Assembly: GCF_041052385.1 (NCBI RefSeq)
Contig: NZ_CP163439.1
Span: forward strand, 7,615,001 to 7,679,000
Length of the DNA stretch: 64,000 bases
Direction: 5' to 3'
Source: Streptomyces sp. R28
GTDB taxonomy: Bacteria > Actinomycetota > Actinomycetes > Streptomycetales > Streptomycetaceae
This document shows, piece after piece, positions 61,432 through 64,000 of this stretch (the first letter of the stretch is position 1; every line of letters begins with the position of its first letter). The notes under the pieces were generated by a model. That model had not been told where the DNA came from, ran no database searches, and was given only the letters and a program-made list of their open reading frames with translations. The position numbers were made by a program, and so were the translations under genes.

Positions 61432-63654
61432 GTGGAGAACGAGACCCACTACGCCGAGGCCGTCATCGACAACGGCTCCTTCGGCACCCGCACCATCCGC
61501 TTCGAGACGGGCCGCCTGGCCAAGCAGGCCGCCGGCTCCGCCGTGGCGTACCTGGACGACGACACCATGGTGCTGTCGGCCACCACCGCCTCCAAGAACC
61601 CCAAGGACCAGCTCGACTTCTTCCCCCTGACGGTGGACGTCGAGGAGCGGATGTACGCCGCCGGCAAGATCCCCGGCAGCTTCTTCCGCCGTGAGGGCCG
61701 TCCCTCCGAGGACGCCATCCTCACCTGCCGCCTCATCGACCGCCCGCTGCGCCCGTCCTTCAAGAAGGGCCTGCGCAACGAGATCCAGGTCGTCGCCACG
61801 ATCATGGCGCTCAACCCCGACCACCTGTACGACGTCGTGGCGATCAACGCCGCCTCCGCGTCCACGCAGCTGGCCGGTCTGCCCTTCTCCGGCCCGATCG
61901 GCGGCGTCCGCGTCGCGCTGATCAACGGCCAGTGGGTGGCCTTCCCGACGCACACCGAGCTCGAGGACGCCGTCTTCGACATGGTCGTCGCGGGCCGCGC
62001 CCTGGAGGACGGCGACGTCGCGATCATGATGGTCGAGGCCGAGGCCACCGAGAAGACCATCCAGCTGGTCAAGGGCGGTGCCGAGGCGCCGACCGAGGAG
62101 GTCGTCGCCGCCGGTCTGGACGCCGCGAAGCCCTTCATCAAGGTGCTCTGCAAGGCCCAGGCCGACCTCGCCGCGAAGGCCGCCAAGCCGACCGGCGAGT
62201 TCCCGGTCTTCCTCGACTACCAGGACGACGTCCTGGAGGCGCTCACTGCCGCCGTCAAGCCGGAGCTCGCCTCCGCGCTGACCATCGCGGGCAAGCAGGA
62301 GCGCGAGTCCGAGCTGGACCGCGTCAAGGCGCTCGCCGCCGAGAAGCTCCTGCCGGAGTTCGAGGGCCGCGAGAAGGAGATCTCCGCCGCGTACCGCTCG
62401 CTGACCAAGACCCTGGTCCGTGAGCGCGTCATCAAGGAGAAGAAGCGCATCGACGGCCGCGGTGTCACCGACATCCGCACCCTGGCCGCCGAGGTCGAGG
62501 CCATCCCGCGCGTGCACGGCTCCGCCGTGTTCGAGCGTGGCGAGACCCAGATCCTGGGCGTCACCACCCTGAACATGCTCCGCATGGAGCAGCAGCTGGA
62601 CACCCTCTCCCCGGTGACCCGCAAGCGCTACATGCACAACTACAACTTCCCGCCGTACTCCACCGGCGAGACCGGCCGCGTCGGCTCCCCGAAGCGCCGC
62701 GAGATCGGCCACGGCGCCCTCGCCGAGCGCGCCCTCGTGCCGGTCCTGCCGACGCGCGAGGAGTTCCCCTACGCGATCCGCCAGGTCTCCGAGGCGCTGA
62801 GCTCCAACGGCTCGACGTCCATGGGCTCGGTCTGCGCCTCCACCATGTCGCTGCTGAACGCCGGTGTGCCGCTGAAGGCCCCCGTCGCCGGTATCGCCAT
62901 GGGCCTGATCTCCCAGGAGATCGAGGGTGAGACGCACTACGTCACCCTCACCGACATCCTCGGTGCGGAAGACGCCTTCGGCGACATGGACTTCAAGGTC
63001 GCCGGCACCAAGGAGTTCGTGACCGCCCTCCAGCTCGACACCAAGCTGGACGGCATCCCGGCCTCCGTCCTGGCCGCCGCTCTCAAGCAGGCCCGTGACG
63101 CCCGCCTCCACATCCTCGACGTGATGATGGAAGCGATCGACACGCCGGACGAGATGTCCCCGAACGCCCCGCGGATCATCACCGTCAAGATCCCCGTGGA
63201 CAAGATCGGCGAGGTCATCGGCCCCAAGGGCAAGATGATCAACCAGATCCAGGAGGACACCGGCGCCGACATCACGATCGAGGACGACGGCACCATCTAC
63301 ATCGGTGCGGTCGACGGTCCCTCCGCCGAGGCGGCCCGCACCACGATCAACTCGATCGCCAACCCGACGATGCCCGAGGTCGGCGAGCGCTACCTGGGCA
63401 CGGTCGTGAAGACGACCACCTTCGGCGCGTTCGTCTCGCTCCTGCCCGGCAAGGACGGTCTGCTGCACATCTCGCAGATCCGCAAGCTGGCCGGCGGAAA
63501 GCGCGTGGAGAACGTCGAGGACGTCCTCGGCGTGGGCGCGAAGGTTCAGGTCGAGATCGCCGAGATCGACTCGCGCGGCAAGCTCTCGCTCGTCCCCGTG
63601 GTCGAGGGCGAAGAAGACGCCGCGGACGACAAGAAGGACGACGCCGACAAGTGA
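61432..63654 (+). CDS. pnp: Polyribonucleotide nucleotidyltransferase (PNPase)
   Basis: 740 residues from GTG 61432. Two RNase PH domains (residues about 15-150 and 345-480, with FFRREGRPSEDAILTCRLID and GALAERALVPVLP, SSNGSTSMGSVCASTMSLLN), an alpha-helical linker, a KH domain (PVDKIGEVIGPKGKMINQIQ) and an S1 domain (YLGTVVKTTTFGAFVSLLPG; DGLLHISQIRKL). The C-terminal tail is acidic. PNPase phosphorolytically degrades RNA 3' to 5' and can add tails; in Streptomyces it is the main polyadenylating enzyme. The last base pairs overlap the next gene (GTGA). Confidence 0.98.
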   Translation: MENETHYAEAVIDNGSFGTRTIRFETGRLAKQAAGSAVAYLDDDTMVLSATTASKNPKDQLDFFPLTVDVEERMYAAGKIPGSFFRREGRPSEDAILTCRLIDRPLRPSFKKGLRNEIQVVATIMALNPDHLYDVVAINAASASTQLAGLPFSGPIGGVRVALINGQWVAFPTHTELEDAVFDMVVAGRALEDGDVAIMMVEAEATEKTIQLVKGGAEAPTEEVVAAGLDAAKPFIKVLCKAQADLAAKAAKPTGEFPVFLDYQDDVLEALTAAVKPELASALTIAGKQERESELDRVKALAAEKLLPEFEGREKEISAAYRSLTKTLVRERVIKEKKRIDGRGVTDIRTLAAEVEAIPRVHGSAVFERGETQILGVTTLNMLRMEQQLDTLSPVTRKRYMHNYNFPPYSTGETGRVGSPKRREIGHGALAERALVPVLPTREEFPYAIRQVSEALSSNGSTSMGSVCASTMSLLNAGVPLKAPVAGIAMGLISQEIEGETHYVTLTDILGAEDAFGDMDFKVAGTKEFVTALQLDTKLDGIPASVLAAALKQARDARLHILDVMMEAIDTPDEMSPNAPRIITVKIPVDKIGEVIGPKGKMINQIQEDTGADITIEDDGTIYIGAVDGPSAEAARTTINSIANPTMPEVGERYLGTVVKTTTFGAFVSLLPGKDGLLHISQIRKLAGGKRVENVEDVLGVGAKVQVEIAEIDSRGKLSLVPVVEGEEDAADDKKDDADK

Positions 63655-64000
63655 CGTCGAGTAGCTCCACGGCGACGGCCCGCACCTCTTCGGAGGCGCG
63701 GGCCGTCGCCCGTACCCAAACCCTCATCAAGGGCGCCAACGGCATCGGTACGGTCCGTAAGACCACCCTCCCCGGCGGCCTGCGCATCGTCACCGAAACC
63801 CTGCCCTCGGTCCGTTCCGCGACCTTCGGCATCTGGGCGCACGTCGGCTCCCGCGACGAGACCCCGGCTCTGAACGGCGCCACGCACTACTTGGAGCACC
63901 TGCTCTTCAAGGGCACGACCCGCAGGTCCGCCCTGGACATTTCCTCCGCCATCGACGCCGTCGGCGGCGAGATGAACGCGTTCACGGCGAAGGAGTACAC
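63651..64000 (+). CDS. M16-family zinc metallopeptidase, 3'-truncated by window edge
   Basis: GTG 63651 overlaps the pnp stop (GTGA), so translation is coupled. The visible 116 residues include RKTTLPGGLRIVTETLPSVR, FGIWAHVGSRDETPALNGAT, the inverted zinc motif HYLEH (HxxEH), LLFKGTTRR and GGEMNAFTAKEYT, the N-terminal half-site of M16 (pitrilysin/processing-peptidase-like) proteases. The pnp-M16 order is conserved in streptomycetes. Role unknown in detail. Confidence 0.93.
   Translation, partial: MTSSSSTATARTSSEARAVARTQTLIKGANGIGTVRKTTLPGGLRIVTETLPSVRSATFGIWAHVGSRDETPALNGATHYLEHLLFKGTTRRSALDISSAIDAVGGEMNAFTAKEY

Noticed and set aside
61429..63468. Long minus-strand open frame opposite pnp
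   Set aside because: Shadow of a perfectly conserved pnp gene; composition is Leu/Gly/Asp/Val low-complexity.

Overview
The window is high-GC actinobacterial DNA, almost certainly Streptomyces: GTG/TTG starts are frequent, rpsO-pnp-M16 peptidase lies at the right edge, and a type VII secretion (T7SS/ESX) locus fills the rest. The recognisable T7SS core parts are a mycosin protease (987-2339), several WXG100-type small helical proteins, the FtsK/SpoIIIE ATPase EccC (54934-58875, minus) and the membrane channel EccD (59154-60611). I see no EccB, EccE or canonical esxA/esxB pair; they presumably lie left of the window.

Layout. 1-7.8 kb: end of a PPE-like Gly-rich protein, mycP, small membrane proteins, and a minus-strand cluster of a WXG100-like protein with a 413-aa partner. 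8-13.6 kb: an NmrA-like reductase with a divergent HxlR regulator, two decayed membrane genes, a VOC protein, two broken IS5-family elements and a DeoR regulator whose 3' end meets an IS end. 13.9-18 kb: a plus-strand run of WXG-like proteins, an effector-like protein, a truncated HExxH protease and a damaged PQQ-propeller membrane protein. 18-26.4 kb: paralogous two-cysteine membrane proteins, WXG100 proteins, a CpnT-like N-terminal-domain protein and small accessory proteins.

26.4-47 kb is the most remarkable part. A 1480-aa polymorphic toxin (CpnT-like N-terminal domain, long Ser/Asp/Pro/Thr linker, papain-fold glutamine-deamidase-like domain, C-terminal nucleotide/nucleic-acid deaminase domain) is followed by an intact P-loop NTPase fused to a SUKH-4 immunity domain. 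Behind it lies an array of complete, truncated, frameshifted and nonsense-mutated relatives of that NTPase-SUKH-4 protein, mixed with IS110 and IS5 scars, a probable Imm49 fragment and a dead deaminase-like fragment. It looks like an immunity-gene graveyard that grew by duplication and decay.

47-54.8 kb: more accessory membrane proteins, a DUF397 protein, a WXG100 protein and a second, intact module (YrhB/Imm35-like small protein; a YrhB-like/pseudo-deaminase/SUKH-4 fusion; a second type of P-loop NTPase). Fragments of that second NTPase type recur in the graveyard, so the two regions share one gene pool.

How the parts may work together (inference): EccC and EccD, with upstream partners, export WXG100 proteins and the large toxin; the mycosin processes exported proteins; SUKH-4 and other immunity proteins protect kin. 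Many reading frames between 9 and 40 kb carry single-base lesions, and there is a 37-bp poly-G run. Genuine decay and sequencing or assembly error cannot be separated from the sequence alone.
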